A DNA stretch of 64,000 nucleotides, from NCBI GenBank assembly GCA_945906305.1, contig CAMDQT010000017.1, forward strand, positions 1-64,000, given 5' to 3'. Below, piece by piece: positions 35,174 through 44,221 of the stretch; positions within the stretch are counted from its first letter, which is position 1, and each line of letters starts with the position of its first letter. The position numbers and the translations under genes were made by a program. Below the pieces are notes generated by a model. That model had not been told where the DNA came from. It saw nothing but the letters and a program-made list of their open reading frames with translations, and did no database searches. This DNA is from Ferrithrix thermotolerans DSM 19514. Lineage in GTDB: Bacteria; Actinomycetota; Acidimicrobiia; Acidimicrobiales; CAIXPF01.

Positions 35174-35956
35174 CTAGTTGAGGCGGGCTCGTAACAGTCG
35201 AGACTGGCGGCGAATTTCGTGGTGCTCGGGCAGACCAAGCGAATCGGCGAGGGCCTCAAAGACCGCCGCGGCCTCATCGAACCTGCCCGCGGTGGCCAGC
35301 GCGGTGGCGAGATCGCGACGTTCCGCCGGGGCGAGAGACGGCACGGCCGACCGTAATCGAAGCACCCATCCTTCGAGGTCACGGTCCCGTTTCTGCCGGG
35401 CGATGGCTCCGAGGTTGGCGAGCATGCGGGCCAGGATCGCCCGCGACCCCACCGGAGCGAGCGTGGCCGGGTCAAGTCGCTGTCCACCCGTCACCGCGGC
35501 AAACCGTCGGGCACAACCCTCGGCGTCGAGCCGTCTACCGCCGTCGAAAGCGTCCACATACTGCGTCGGCTCGCTGGTAGTGCCCACCAAGAAATGGCCC
35601 GGCATGGCAATGCCGCTGAGCTCGACACCTATCCTGCGACCGACTTCCAACACCACGACCGAAAGTGCGATGGGTATGCCGACCTTACGTTCGAGCACTC
35701 GGTCGAGATAGGAGTTCTCCGGGTCGTAATAGTCACCCCGGTTACCGCCGAAGCCCTCGACGACGAAGAGGTGGTGACAGAGCGCATCAAGAGTGGGCGA
35801 GCCGACCCGCTCGGCCAAGGCGTCAAGGGTTGCCAGTCCAGCCGCTACGTCGAGCTCAGGGCGGGCATGGGCCGCTATGAGCAACGCCGCCTCGTCGAGG
35901 GGCAACGTTGCTTCCGGTCCACCGACGAGTTGGACAAACCGTTCGGTCGGGGTCAT
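35174..35956 (-). CDS. SirB1-like transglutaminase-fold/TPR protein
   Basis: 260 residues of the SirB1/UPF0162 type: SPTLDALCHHLFVVEGFGGNRGDYYDPENSYLDRVLERKVGIPIALSVVVLEVGRRIGVELSGIAMPGHFLVG contains the transglutaminase-like core with the family's degenerate active site, and the C-terminal third (LANLGAIARQKRDRDLEGWVLRLRS) is TPR-like. Function unknown; family genes often accompany regulators or PrmC/PrfA in other phyla. Starts at ATG six bases from TAACCT, divergent from the GDPD gene. Confidence 0.8.
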   Translation of the reverse strand: MTPTERFVQLVGGPEATLPLDEAALLIAAHARPELDVAAGLATLDALAERVGSPTLDALCHHLFVVEGFGGNRGDYYDPENSYLDRVLERKVGIPIALSVVVLEVGRRIGVELSGIAMPGHFLVGTTSEPTQYVDAFDGGRRLDAEGCARRFAAVTGGQRLDPATLAPVGSRAILARMLANLGAIARQKRDRDLEGWVLRLRSAVPSLAPAERRDLATALATAGRFDEAAAVFEALADSLGLPEHHEIRRQSRLLRARLN

Positions 35957-35962
35957 GGGTCC

Positions 35963-35968
35963 AGGTTA
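35963..35968 (-). promoter_or_regulatory. -10 element (TAACCT), leaderless promoter
   Basis: Minus-strand TAACCT, six bases, ATG of the SirB1-like gene. Together with TACCTT on the plus strand this forms a compact divergent promoter pair. Confidence 0.45.
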
Positions 35969-36017
35969 GGCGGCTGAGGGGCCAGGCTCGCGCCAACGGC
36001 GAGACCTCCCCGGGCGG

Positions 36018-36023
36018 TACCTT
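36018..36023 (+). promoter_or_regulatory. -10 element (TACCTT), leaderless promoter
   Basis: TACCTT, six bases, ATG of the glycerophosphodiesterase gene. Confidence 0.45.
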
Positions 36024-36029
36024 CGGGCC

Positions 36030-36833
36030 ATGCGCCATCCATTCCTCGATCACCCTGCGCCGCTGGTGTACGCCCATCGGGGCGGCGGCGCTGAGGCTCC
36101 CGAGAATTCGATGACCGCGTTCGCTCACGCCGTAGCAGTCGGGTTCGTCTACCTCGAAACCGACGTTCATCTCAGTGCGGACGGTGTTCTGATGGCGCTG
36201 CACGATGACCGATTGGAACGAGTGAGCAACGGGCGAGGACGGGTATCGGACTACACGGCGAGCGAACTCGCCGGGCTGCGGCTACGCGACGTTGAGGGGT
36301 CGCTCACCACGGAGCCGATTGCCACTCTGGAGGAGTTGGTGACCACCTGGCCGCAGGCCCGATGGAACATCGATGTCAAAGATGATCTCGGCGTTGAGCC
36401 GCTCGGCGATCTCCTCGAGCGACTCAAGCTGCTCGACCGCTGCTGCATCGGCGCGTTTTCAGGCCGTCGACTGCGGCGTCTACGCCAGCGATTTGGCAGT
36501 CGTTTGTGCACCTCGATGGGTCCCGGGGAGGTGACATGGCTTCGGGCGGAGGGCTTTGGCGCGCCGCATCGTCGGCCCGCCGGGCTCATTGCGCAGGTAC
36601 CCCTACGGCTCACGCTGACCCGACGTATCGCGGGGCGAGCCCTGTCGGTGCCGGTGGTCGACCAGCGGTTTCTGACCGCGTGCAACCGGCTCGCCATCCC
36701 CGTGCATGTGTGGACCGTGAATGACGCCACCGAGATGGACAGGCTGCTCGATTGCGGGGTCCAAGGGTTCATGACCGACAAGCCTCGACTCGCCGCCGCG
36801 GTGTTGCGGGCCCGAGGCCTGTGGCCGGACTGA
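36030..36833 (+). CDS. ugpQ: Glycerophosphodiester phosphodiesterase
   Basis: 267-residue TIM-barrel GDPD hydrolysing glycerophosphodiesters to glycerol 3-phosphate and an alcohol. Seen: YAHRGGGAEAPENSMTAF (HRG and EN motifs), LETDVHLSADGVLMALHDDRLERVSNGRG (metal-binding Glu-x-Asp and catalytic His), WNIDVKDD, and WTVNDATEMDRLLDCGVQGFMTDKP at the C-terminus. No signal peptide, so cytosolic. The glycerol 3-phosphate formed could feed GlpD at 8-9.7 kb. Confidence 0.92.
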   Translation: MRHPFLDHPAPLVYAHRGGGAEAPENSMTAFAHAVAVGFVYLETDVHLSADGVLMALHDDRLERVSNGRGRVSDYTASELAGLRLRDVEGSLTTEPIATLEELVTTWPQARWNIDVKDDLGVEPLGDLLERLKLLDRCCIGAFSGRRLRRLRQRFGSRLCTSMGPGEVTWLRAEGFGAPHRRPAGLIAQVPLRLTLTRRIAGRALSVPVVDQRFLTACNRLAIPVHVWTVNDATEMDRLLDCGVQGFMTDKPRLAAAVLRARGLWPD

Positions 36834-36857
36834 GCGCGTCGCCGGGCCGACCCGCCG

Positions 36858-38255
36858 TTATGGCTCTGGGGGAAACAGCACCTCGGGGTTGAGCGTCCCA
36901 GTGGGATCAAAACTGTGCTTGAGGGCCCGAAACACTGCTATCTCGGTGGCACTGCGATTGAGATGGAGCATGGCCCGTTTGGCAGTCCCGATCCCATGCT
37001 CGGCGGAGATGCTGCCCCCGAGGGCGGCGACGTGGTGCAGGACTGCCACGTCGGTGCGTTCGTCGTCCGCGGCGACGCCGGTGATATTGACGTGAATGTT
37101 TCCGTCGGCGGCATGACCGAAGAGCCAGGCGCGTGCGGCGGGGTCAACGGCCGCGATCACCCCTCGGATGCTGTGCACGAAGTCGGCGAGGTTGGCGGCA
37201 GGCAGGGTGACGTCGAGCTTGTGCGGCGCTCCCAGGGTGTTGATGGCCTCGGTGTGACCTTCCCGCAGGCGCCACAATGCGGCCATCGGGGCAGGTTCAG
37301 ATGCCACGGCGACGTCGGCCACGCCGTGCAGCCGCGCGACGGCCTCGGCCAGCTCATCAGTGGGATCGCGGTGCGCCGCGCACTCGACGAGGAGCAGAAC
37401 TTTATGATCCGCCACGAAGGGTCGTGGGACTCCCAAGCTGAGCGTGACAAGGTCGACGCCGTCGTGGAAGAACAATTCGATGGCCTCGACGCCGCTGAGG
37501 TCCCGGCGCAGGGTCGCCGCCGCCGCGAGAGCCGTTTCGACCTCCTCGAAGGCGAGAAGGGCCACCACCTTGCAGGCCAGACGAGCCACCAGGCGAAGCC
37601 GCAACGCGGTGATGACTGCCAGGGTCCCCTCGCTCCCGCACAGCAGACGACCGAGGTCGTAACCGGTGTTGTCCTTGAGGAGGCCATCGAGGTGGCTCAA
37701 CACGCGACCGTCGCTGAGCACCGCCTCGTAGCCCAGAACCTGGTCACGCATCGCCCCGTAACGCAGCAGGTGCAGTCCCCCGGCATTGGTCGCCGCCATG
37801 CCCCCGACGGTGGCGCTGGCCCGGGCCCCGAGGTCCACCCCGAAGGCGAGCCCAGCCCCTCGAGCCACGTCCTGCAATGCCGACAGGGTGATACCGGCCC
37901 CCACCGTGACCTGCTGAGCGGCGACATCGACCGGGCCGACCTGGATGAGACGCCGCAAGGACAGCAACACCTCGCCGTGCAACGGCACCCCGCCCCCCAC
38001 AAGGCCCGTGTTGCCGCCTTGGGGAGTCACCGTCACACCGCCCGCGCTGCAGGTGGCAAGCACCGCCGCGACCTCCGCGGTGTCACCCGGACGAACAACC
38101 GCCGGGGTCTGACCGACATAGCGTCCGGTCCAGTCCTGGACGTAGCCGCGCTGCAAGTCGGTATCGGTGAGCACATGTTGTGCCCCCACAATGTCCACTA
38201 GCCGTTCGAGCACACGGGCAGGAATCGCCGCAGGAGACGGCGTCAGGGCAGCCAC
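36858..38255 (-). CDS. FAD-linked oxidase (D-2-hydroxyacid dehydrogenase type)
   Basis: 465 residues of the VAO/PCMH family with FAD-oxidase C domain: VTPQGGNTGLVGGGVPLHGEVLLSLRRL, GAMRDQVLGYEAVLSDGRVL, CGSEGTLAVITALRLR, then FGHAADGNIHVNI and SAEHGIGTAKRAML. The pattern fits D-2-hydroxyglutarate/D-lactate dehydrogenases rather than GlcD, and there is no GlcE/GlcF partner. GTG start lies 12 bases after the crotonase stop, so the two are probably co-transcribed. Confidence 0.85.
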   Translation of the reverse strand: MAALTPSPAAIPARVLERLVDIVGAQHVLTDTDLQRGYVQDWTGRYVGQTPAVVRPGDTAEVAAVLATCSAGGVTVTPQGGNTGLVGGGVPLHGEVLLSLRRLIQVGPVDVAAQQVTVGAGITLSALQDVARGAGLAFGVDLGARASATVGGMAATNAGGLHLLRYGAMRDQVLGYEAVLSDGRVLSHLDGLLKDNTGYDLGRLLCGSEGTLAVITALRLRLVARLACKVVALLAFEEVETALAAAATLRRDLSGVEAIELFFHDGVDLVTLSLGVPRPFVADHKVLLLVECAAHRDPTDELAEAVARLHGVADVAVASEPAPMAALWRLREGHTEAINTLGAPHKLDVTLPAANLADFVHSIRGVIAAVDPAARAWLFGHAADGNIHVNITGVAADDERTDVAVLHHVAALGGSISAEHGIGTAKRAMLHLNRSATEIAVFRALKHSFDPTGTLNPEVLFPPEP

Positions 38256-38267
38256 CGCTTTCTGCGC

Positions 38268-39077
38268 TCAGCTCCGCGGGTCGTTGAAGACCGCGCGACG
38301 TTGTTCGAAATAGGCCTTGACCGCTTCGATCTGGTTCGGTGAGCCGATTAGCCGGCGGATCAATTGCTCTTCGGCGGCGAAACCCTCGCGCAGCGAGACC
38401 AGGCCGGCCTGGTTGAGCAGCGCCTTGGCGCCCTGCACAGCCTCGGGGTTACGCGAGGCGATGTCGTGCGCGGTCTGGAGGGCCTCAGCCCGTGGATCGT
38501 CACACACTCGGGTGGCAAGACCAATGGCCACGGCCTCCGTGCCAGACACCATCCGGCCGGTAAAGGTGAGCTCCTTGGCGATGTCAAGGCCGACCAGACG
38601 GGGCAGCAGCTGCGTACCGGTCATATCGGGGGCGAGGCCCCAGCGGATTTCGAGCACCGAGAAACGGGCGTCAGCAGTGCAGTAGCGCAGGTCGCCGGCA
38701 AGGGCGATCTGGCAGCCACCGCCGAGCGCGACGCCCTGCACGGCGACGATGACCGGCGCGGGCATCTCGGCCCACACGTAAGCCGCATGCTGGCCAATGT
38801 TGGTGATGCGATCCCCCTTGGGCTCCGCCGCAATCTGTAGGCCTTCGTCGCCCGCCATGGCCTGAAAGGATCCGAAATCGAGCCCGGCGCAGAAGGCGCG
38901 GCCCTCACCGGAAAGCACCACCGCCCGTACCGAAGGGTCGGCCTTGAGACGTTCTCCGGTATCCACGAGGGCGCTGAACATGGCGCCATCGAGCGCATTC
39001 ATCTTCTCCGGCCGGTTGAGGCGCACGTCCGCGACGCCGGCGTCGATGCTCACCGTTACTCGGTCCGTGCTGGTCAA
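38268..39077 (-). CDS. Enoyl-CoA hydratase/isomerase (crotonase) family
   Basis: 269 residues. Oxyanion-hole regions are FCAGLDFGSFQAMAG and VQGVALGGGCQIALAGDLRYCTADARFSVLEIRWGLAPDMTGTQLLPRLVG; the conserved hydratase Glu pair is only partly retained (EIRWGL), so hydratase or isomerase cannot be decided. Begins at TTG with GAGGAGACTGACC ahead, a good ribosome site. Upstream partner of the FAD-linked oxidase on the same strand. Confidence 0.88.
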   Translation of the reverse strand: MTSTDRVTVSIDAGVADVRLNRPEKMNALDGAMFSALVDTGERLKADPSVRAVVLSGEGRAFCAGLDFGSFQAMAGDEGLQIAAEPKGDRITNIGQHAAYVWAEMPAPVIVAVQGVALGGGCQIALAGDLRYCTADARFSVLEIRWGLAPDMTGTQLLPRLVGLDIAKELTFTGRMVSGTEAVAIGLATRVCDDPRAEALQTAHDIASRNPEAVQGAKALLNQAGLVSLREGFAAEEQLIRRLIGSPNQIEAVKAYFEQRRAVFNDPRS

Positions 39078-39261
39078 GGTCAGTCTCCTCAGTCGGGCGT
39101 GGCACGCCGCAATGGTCCACGCAATGGTGCTGCTCGTTGCGAGTCAAGCTAGCTAACGCCCGCCTTCGGTGTGTCCGATGAACGGTCGATGGCACGCTGG
39201 CCCTGGGCCGCATCGGGGCCCACGGCGCCGAGAAGCTTCCGGCTCAAATGTTCGGCCCTGG

Positions 39262-39519
39262 TCAGCACGAGCAAGGGTTGACCGTGTTCGCACCGACGAA
39301 AGGACAGTGACGACAGCCGTTGTTGCAGCAGTAGCCGCGGGCGAGCAGGTGCGCCGCAGTCATCACATACAGCCCAGAGTTCGGATCGAGGTAGCCCGCA
39401 TCGCCACCAGCCATGGCGGCGTCGTGGGCTTGCATGACCCGGTCGAATCCGGGCTGGTTCGACGCAAACCGGCGCCCATGGGGACGCTGCAACGCATCGG
39501 GTCGGCTCGCTTCGGGCAT
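39262..39519 (-). CDS. DUF5522 family protein
   Basis: 85 residues. After a variable head, YLDPNSGLYVMTAAHLLARGYCCNNGCRHCPF is the family core; the CC-x3-C-x2-C cluster suggests a metal or Fe-S site. Function unknown. The track ORF starts 44 codons upstream; I use the ATG seven bases from TAGCGT. The tail TVNPCSC adds two further Cys residues. Confidence 0.8.
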   Translation of the reverse strand: MPEASRPDALQRPHGRRFASNQPGFDRVMQAHDAAMAGGDAGYLDPNSGLYVMTAAHLLARGYCCNNGCRHCPFVGANTVNPCSC

Positions 39520-39526
39520 CGGTTCG

Positions 39527-39532
39527 ACGCTA
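39527..39532 (-). promoter_or_regulatory. -10 element (TAGCGT), leaderless promoter
   Basis: Minus-strand TAGCGT, seven bases, ATG of the DUF5522 gene. Confidence 0.55.
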
Positions 39533-39730
39533 GTTGGCGGGCGATGGCCGCACCTTTGCCGTGGTCGGTGGCCGTGACGCACCCCCGATTGGGCACCCGT
39601 CACTTGACGGCCTCGCCCGGCGCGGGAAGGATGACCTGTGGCATTAGTCACAAGGCTGTGGCTGAGCTGTGGTTTCCGGGACTGAGCCGTGCAGCGGACA
39701 GCGGGGACGGAACCGTGAACCGGGGTGGCG

Positions 39731-40390
39731 ATGGGGTCTGACGGGAAAGTGTCGAGGCTGAGTCCCGACGTGGGTAACTATGCGGTCCTGCCCATCGGGG
39801 TAGGTCGCGGACACCAACGCTTGTCGCCTGCGCAGCGACGCGAGGAGATCCTCGACGCCGCGCAGCGGGTGTTCTCCAGCCAGGATCCCTATTCGGTCAC
39901 CTTCGAGGACATCGCCCACGAGGCCGGGGTGTCGCGCGCCCTCGTGTACAACTACTTTGGCGACAAGGGCGCGCTCTTGGCCGAGGTCTACGGCCACGCG
40001 CTCGAAGCGTTCGATGCCGTCTTGCTCGCCGTACTGCACAGCCCGGGCCCACCCCAACAACGCTTGGCGGAGCTAGCCCGTCGTTACGTCAGCTTTGCCC
40101 AGGCGCACACCGGCACCTGGCAACTGCTGGCCTCCGTGGCCGCCGTGCGACACCCTGCCGTGCAGGCCATGCGCCAGGCACGGGTTCGTCGGCTCGCCGC
40201 GGCGCTCGGCGAAGGTCCTTCGTTGGAGGTCGCGGTGGCTGGCCTGCTGGGCTTGCTCGAAGGTGCAACCCGTCATTGGTTGGATTGGCCCGACAACGCC
40301 ACGGAGCCATTGTTCTCCCACCTCGATCTGCAGATCTGGGCCGGCTTCTCCGAATTGATCCCCGGACGGGTCGGTACCTCGGCCCGCTGA
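39731..40390 (+). CDS. TetR-family transcriptional regulator
   Basis: 219 residues. N-terminal HTH: RREEILDAAQRVFSSQDPYSVTFEDIAHEAGVSRALVYNYFGDKGALLAEVY is a typical TetR DNA-binding domain; the C-terminal helical ligand domain is unassigned. ATG at 39731 follows a GTG two codons before (39725), both with GGGG-type Shine-Dalgarno. The next gene on the same strand, an epimerase, has its own leaderless promoter, so target genes are not evident. Confidence 0.9.
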   Translation: MGSDGKVSRLSPDVGNYAVLPIGVGRGHQRLSPAQRREEILDAAQRVFSSQDPYSVTFEDIAHEAGVSRALVYNYFGDKGALLAEVYGHALEAFDAVLLAVLHSPGPPQQRLAELARRYVSFAQAHTGTWQLLASVAAVRHPAVQAMRQARVRRLAAALGEGPSLEVAVAGLLGLLEGATRHWLDWPDNATEPLFSHLDLQIWAGFSELIPGRVGTSAR

Positions 40391-40425
40391 GCGGGTGGAG
40401 CAGCGCGACGTGGGGCCCGTCGCCC

Positions 40426-40431
40426 TACAGT
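40426..40431 (+). promoter_or_regulatory. -10 element (TACAGT), leaderless promoter
   Basis: TACAGT, seven bases, ATG of the epimerase-like gene. Confidence 0.55.
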
Positions 40432-40438
40432 GCGACCT

Positions 40439-41536
40439 ATGCAGGTGCTGGTCATTGGGGGAACGGGTCCGACAGGGCCCCATGTGGTCAACGGGCTGAT
40501 CGACATCGGGTGCACGGTCACGATCTTGCATACCGGAGCGCACGAGGTGGACACCATCCCCTCGTCGGTGGAACACATCCATACCAACCCCTTCGATGTC
40601 AAGGCGGTGCGCGAAGCCCTCGGCAGTCGAAGTTTCGATCTGGTGTACGCCATGTACGGGCGGCTTCGTGACCTGGCCCGTTTCTTTGAGCATCGCTGTG
40701 GGGCGATGGTGGCCGTCGGTGGGGTGCCGGCCTATCGGGGCTTTGCCCTACCCCAGCAGAATTGGCCCGCCGGGATGCTGGTGCCGGTTCGCGAAACGGC
40801 CGAACGGGCGGTCAATGACGCCAACGTGAAGGTGGCGCGCATTGTGCAAACTGAGGACGCCTTCTTCTCGTCCCATCCGAACGGCACGCTGTTTCGTTAC
40901 CCGCTCATCTACGGGCCGGGGCAGATCAACCCCCGCGAATGGTTGATCGTGCGACGTCTGCTCGACGGCCGCCGTCGGATCATCGTGGCCGATGGAGGCC
41001 TCACCCTGCGCACCGCTGGTTATGGACCGAATGTCGCCCACGCTCTCGTCTTGGCCGCCAGTCAGCCCGATGCCGCCGCAGGCAAGGCCTACAACGTTGG
41101 TGACGAGATCACGCTCACTGCGCGTCAGACCATCGAGTTGATCGCGGGAGCCCTGGACTGCGACGTGGAGATAGTTAACCTACCGGCGGAATTGGCGACC
41201 CCTGCTAGGCCATTCCTGTCGGCGGAGACCACCCTGCACAAGTTCACCGGGGTCGATGCCATTCGCCACGATCTCGGCTATCGAGACCCGGTACCGGCCC
41301 CCGAGGCCATTGGCCGTACGGCACGGTATCTAGCGGAAAACCCCATTGAACGGGGCTCAGTCACCGAGATGCGGCTGCAAGATCCGTTCGATTACCAGGC
41401 TGAAGATCGGCTGATCGAGGCCTACCAAGGCCTTCTGAGCGTGGTTGGTCCCGCCGCCGCGGCCTACGATCCGGACTTCCGAGATCGTTACGCTCCCGGG
41501 TCCGATGACTGGCGCCTCGTACCGCCGCGCAATTGA
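40439..41536 (+). CDS. NAD-dependent epimerase/dehydratase-family protein
   Basis: 365 residues, extended SDR. Cofactor motif VLVIGGTGPTGPHVVNGL at the N-terminus; later YPLIYGPGQINPREW and NVGDEITLTARQTIEL as in sugar-nucleotide epimerases. The usual YxxxK is not obvious (MLVPVRETAERAV at that position), so it could be a reductase-like or non-catalytic relative. C-terminal tail with AYDPDFRDRYAPGSDDW is not typical of GalE. ATG at 40439 chosen by the TACAGT-N7 promoter. Confidence 0.75.
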   Translation: MQVLVIGGTGPTGPHVVNGLIDIGCTVTILHTGAHEVDTIPSSVEHIHTNPFDVKAVREALGSRSFDLVYAMYGRLRDLARFFEHRCGAMVAVGGVPAYRGFALPQQNWPAGMLVPVRETAERAVNDANVKVARIVQTEDAFFSSHPNGTLFRYPLIYGPGQINPREWLIVRRLLDGRRRIIVADGGLTLRTAGYGPNVAHALVLAASQPDAAAGKAYNVGDEITLTARQTIELIAGALDCDVEIVNLPAELATPARPFLSAETTLHKFTGVDAIRHDLGYRDPVPAPEAIGRTARYLAENPIERGSVTEMRLQDPFDYQAEDRLIEAYQGLLSVVGPAAAAYDPDFRDRYAPGSDDWRLVPPRN

Positions 41537-41597
41537 CCCTCGGTTCGCGGGCACCGCGGGCCGACATTGGCCAACTCGGAGCGGGGTGATCCACGGG

Positions 41598-41792
41598 TCA
41601 GTCCTTCAGGGCCACCGCGTTGGGCGTCACGTTCATTTTCGGCTCGTAGGCCACCTCGGTGATGGTCGTAAGGGGCTCAGAGCCTTGGTGAGCCTGTAGG
41701 TGCTGTCGGCAGCCTGCGCAGGGGCCGTAGAACTCTTCGTCGGCGTCGGTAAGGCAACGGGGACACACAAAGCAGGGCACATCGCCCAGCAT
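41598..41792 (-). CDS. Small zinc-ribbon protein
   Basis: 64 residues: CFVCPRCLTDADEEFYGPCAGCRQHL has two CxxC knuckles spaced as in a zinc ribbon, and the C-terminal half EVAYEPKMNVTPNAVALKD is typical of small actinobacterial proteins of unknown role. The start is unsettled: ATG at 41792 is nearest the ribbon, while a GTG at 41864 has AGAGGTG nine bases upstream and would give 88 residues. Confidence 0.6.
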   Translation of the reverse strand: MLGDVPCFVCPRCLTDADEEFYGPCAGCRQHLQAHQGSEPLTTITEVAYEPKMNVTPNAVALKD

Positions 41793-41952
41793 CGCGCAGC
41801 CGGTGCTGGTTGGTGCGGACCGGTGGTGGCTGGGGACAACATCGACAATCCACCGGCAATTCACAGGGTTTCACCTCTAGAAGCTCACAGCGCATTCGTT
41901 CTACCGTTGTCCTGTCGCCAACGCTTCGTAGTGGCGCAAGAGGGGCACGATC

Positions 41953-42219
41953 ATGACGAGCTTCGAGGTGACCTTAAAGGACCGCACCGTGGAGCAGGTC
42001 GCCGACGCCCACGCCTATCAGCAGGAGGGGCAGATGACCACCTTCTTCCGCAACGAGGAGTGCCGCAACGTGGTCGATTCATGGAGCAGCCGGGTGTTCT
42101 CGGTCCGTACGACGGAGGTGCTGATGATTCGTCAACTCGGCCGAGCTGACGCCGCGGAGTACCCCTGCGCTGGTGGGGAGGCGGCCACGGGGGCCCCAGG
42201 CGTCCTGCGCGTCGTCTAG
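41953..42219 (+). CDS. Small protein of unknown function
   Basis: 88 residues beginning MTSFEVTLKDRTVEQVADAHAYQQEGQMTTFF, likely a small beta-rich protein (VVDSWSSRVFSVRTTEVLMIRQL). No domain recognised. GAGGGG lies about nine bases before the ATG, which supports translation. It is divergent from the zinc-ribbon gene and convergent with carbonic anhydrase. Confidence 0.65.
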   Translation: MTSFEVTLKDRTVEQVADAHAYQQEGQMTTFFRNEECRNVVDSWSSRVFSVRTTEVLMIRQLGRADAAEYPCAGGEAATGAPGVLRVV

Positions 42220-42242
42220 GCCAGGGGCGGTACGGGGCGGCG

Positions 42243-42881
42243 TTAGGGGGCTTCGTCGCCAGGCGGAATGGCGGGGAGGAACGCGCCGGAGCGTTCATCG
42301 AATACCCGGACCTCGCCGGTGTGCAACTCGTACACCCAACCGTGCAGACGCAGCTTGCCCCCCACCAGGCGGGAGGCCACGGCAGGGTGGGTGCGGAGGT
42401 GCATCAGCTGCGTCACGACATTGTGCTCGGTCAACAGCCGGAGCTTGGTGTCCTCGTCCTCATCGGGCCAGTTCTCCAACACGGTCAGCCGCGCCGCGGC
42501 GGCGTGTAGGAGCCACGTCTTGATGTGGGCCATGCCCTCCACGCTCGATGGGTCGAGAAGCACCTTCATGGCCCCGCAGTCGGAGTGGCCACAGATGATC
42601 ACGTCCGCCACGTTAAGCACCGCGAGGGCGTACTCGATGGTGGCGGACACGCCGCCGTAGGTCGCGCCGTAGGCCGGCACAATGTTGCCGACGACTTGGC
42701 AGCCGAAGAGGTCACCGGGATCGGTTTGGGTGATGAGATGGGGGGTGACCCGCGAGTCCGAGCAGGTAATGAACAGCGCCAGTGGTCGCTGGGGACCAGT
42801 CGCCGCGGCGGCGGACGCCGCAGACAACTGCGGGAATATGGTCCGCTGGAAATGGGCTATGCCGGCCAGGATCTTGTCCAT
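42243..42881 (-). CDS. Beta-class carbonic anhydrase
   Basis: 212 residues. Zinc ligands and catalytic dyad are visible: Cys40-Ser-Asp42-Ser-Arg44 (CSDSR) and His99-x2-Cys102 (HSDCGAM). Interconverts CO2 and bicarbonate in the cytosol, supplying biotin carboxylases or PEP carboxylase. VVGNIVPAYG is the conserved substrate-side strand. TAGCCT lies nine bases before the ATG on the minus strand. Divergent from the HIT gene. Confidence 0.93.
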   Translation of the reverse strand: MDKILAGIAHFQRTIFPQLSAASAAAATGPQRPLALFITCSDSRVTPHLITQTDPGDLFGCQVVGNIVPAYGATYGGVSATIEYALAVLNVADVIICGHSDCGAMKVLLDPSSVEGMAHIKTWLLHAAAARLTVLENWPDEDEDTKLRLLTEHNVVTQLMHLRTHPAVASRLVGGKLRLHGWVYELHTGEVRVFDERSGAFLPAIPPGDEAP

Positions 42882-42952
42882 TTGCGGCTCAGGCTAGGTG
42901 GTTGGAGCAACCGAGGCGGCTCGGCGGCGCAGATGCCGCGGCGCCAACTCGC

Positions 42953-42958
42953 TAGGTT
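42953..42958 (+). promoter_or_regulatory. -10 element (TAGGTT), leaderless promoter
   Basis: TAGGTT, six bases, ATG of the HIT gene. Confidence 0.45.
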
Positions 42959-42964
42959 TCGCTC

Positions 42965-43384
42965 ATGGCAACTGTCTTCACCCGGATCATCAACGGTGAA
43001 CTGCCCGGACAGTTCGTGTGGAAGGACGAGGTATGCGCCGCATTCATGTCCATCAACCCCATCCGACGAGGCCACACCCTGGTAGTGCCCCGCCAGGAGA
43101 TCGACCATTGGGTCGATCTCGATCCGCTCACCGTTAGCCATCTGATGGCGGTGGGACAACACATCGCCAAGGCGCAACTGGCGGCATTCGAGCCCGCCCG
43201 GATCGGCCTCATCATCGCCGGATTCGAGGTGGCTCACACCCATCTGCACCTGATCCCCATCTCGGACATGGGTGGCCTCGACTTTGCCAACGCCGCCACC
43301 ACGGTGGACCCCGCCGCTCTGCAGGACGCCGCTGAGCACCTACGGATGGCCTTACGCCACGCCGGCCACCGCGAGGCGAGCTGA
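42965..43384 (+). CDS. HIT-family nucleotide hydrolase/transferase
   Basis: 139 residues. FTRIINGELPGQFVWKDEVCAAFMSINPIRRGHTLVVPRQEI and the histidine triad HTHLHLIP show an HINT/PKCI-like HIT protein, which acts on nucleoside phosphoramidates or dinucleotides. Leaderless ATG start. Convergent with the SRAP gene. Confidence 0.9.
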   Translation: MATVFTRIINGELPGQFVWKDEVCAAFMSINPIRRGHTLVVPRQEIDHWVDLDPLTVSHLMAVGQHIAKAQLAAFEPARIGLIIAGFEVAHTHLHLIPISDMGGLDFANAATTVDPAALQDAAEHLRMALRHAGHREAS

Positions 43385-43440
43385 GTCTGTTCGCGCGGCC
43401 TGGCCCCAAAGCCAACCAGACGCGCCCCCCCAATGGCCGG

Positions 43441-44214
43441 TCAGCGCGAACGAGCCACCCCGGTGCCGGGTGGGTTGGTGCCGCCTGAGTCCGGAGCAGC
43501 CGCGTCTGGCGGCCACGATATCTCCTCGATCAGCTGCGGACCGCGGTTGACGGCGGTATTGACCTCCACCGACACGGGGTGAAAGGTCACCAGCTCTGCC
43601 GGGGTGGGCCGCAACAGCGAGGCCACCACCGCCACATCGTGCAGGTCGGGGTTGAGCCACGCGTCCCAGGCCTGCGGGGCCAATGCGACCGGCATTCGCT
43701 CGTGCAACTGCGCCATGCGCGGGTTGGCCGCGGCAGTGATGACGGTGCACGTGTAGGTCCACGCCGGGGCCATACCCGCCGGCCCGGTCGGGCCGGACGG
43801 GCGCCAACGTTCCCACAGCCCGGCGAAGCCATAGGGCTCATCATCGGGCCGGTGAATGTACCACGGCTGTTTTCGCGCCTGTCCCGCCACCGTGGTCCAC
43901 TCGTAGAAACCATCGGCCGGAACGATGCAGCGCCGGCGTTGGAACGCCTGGCGATAGGCGTTGCGAGTGGCGACGGTTTCGAGCCTGGCGTTGATCATGC
44001 GGGCACCGACGCGGAGGTCTTCCGCCCACGATGGCACCAACCCCCAACGGAACGCCTGGAGGAGACGCTCGTGGTTCTGGCAGACCACGACGAACACGTC
44101 ACTGGTTGGGGCCACGTTGTAGTTGGGGCCAAGTTCGACGCTGGGGTCGACAGCGGCCGAGAAATACCGAGCCAGCTCGTCAGGACTCGAGGAGGAGACA
44201 AAGCGACCACACAC
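43441..44214 (-). CDS. SRAP-domain (YedK/HMCES-like) DNA-protein crosslink protein
   Basis: 257 residues. After start-Met removal Cys2 (GTG-TGT: M-C-G-R-F) is the residue that covalently traps abasic sites in single-stranded DNA. Also visible: Asn in GPNYNVAPT, Glu in ADGFYEW and His in LHERMPVAL, the remaining active-site set. The track ORF starts 29 codons upstream, which would bury Cys2; the GTG is confirmed by chemistry and by a TAGGGT box seven bases upstream. Protects abasic sites in replication. Confidence 0.92.
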   Translation of the reverse strand: MCGRFVSSSSPDELARYFSAAVDPSVELGPNYNVAPTSDVFVVVCQNHERLLQAFRWGLVPSWAEDLRVGARMINARLETVATRNAYRQAFQRRRCIVPADGFYEWTTVAGQARKQPWYIHRPDDEPYGFAGLWERWRPSGPTGPAGMAPAWTYTCTVITAAANPRMAQLHERMPVALAPQAWDAWLNPDLHDVAVVASLLRPTPAELVTFHPVSVEVNTAVNRGPQLIEEISWPPDAAAPDSGGTNPPGTGVARSR

Positions 44215-44221
44215 CCAGCGC

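Noticed and set aside
36915-38201. 428-residue plus-strand ORF
   Set aside because: Antisense to the FAD-linked oxidase; composition typical of shadow frames.
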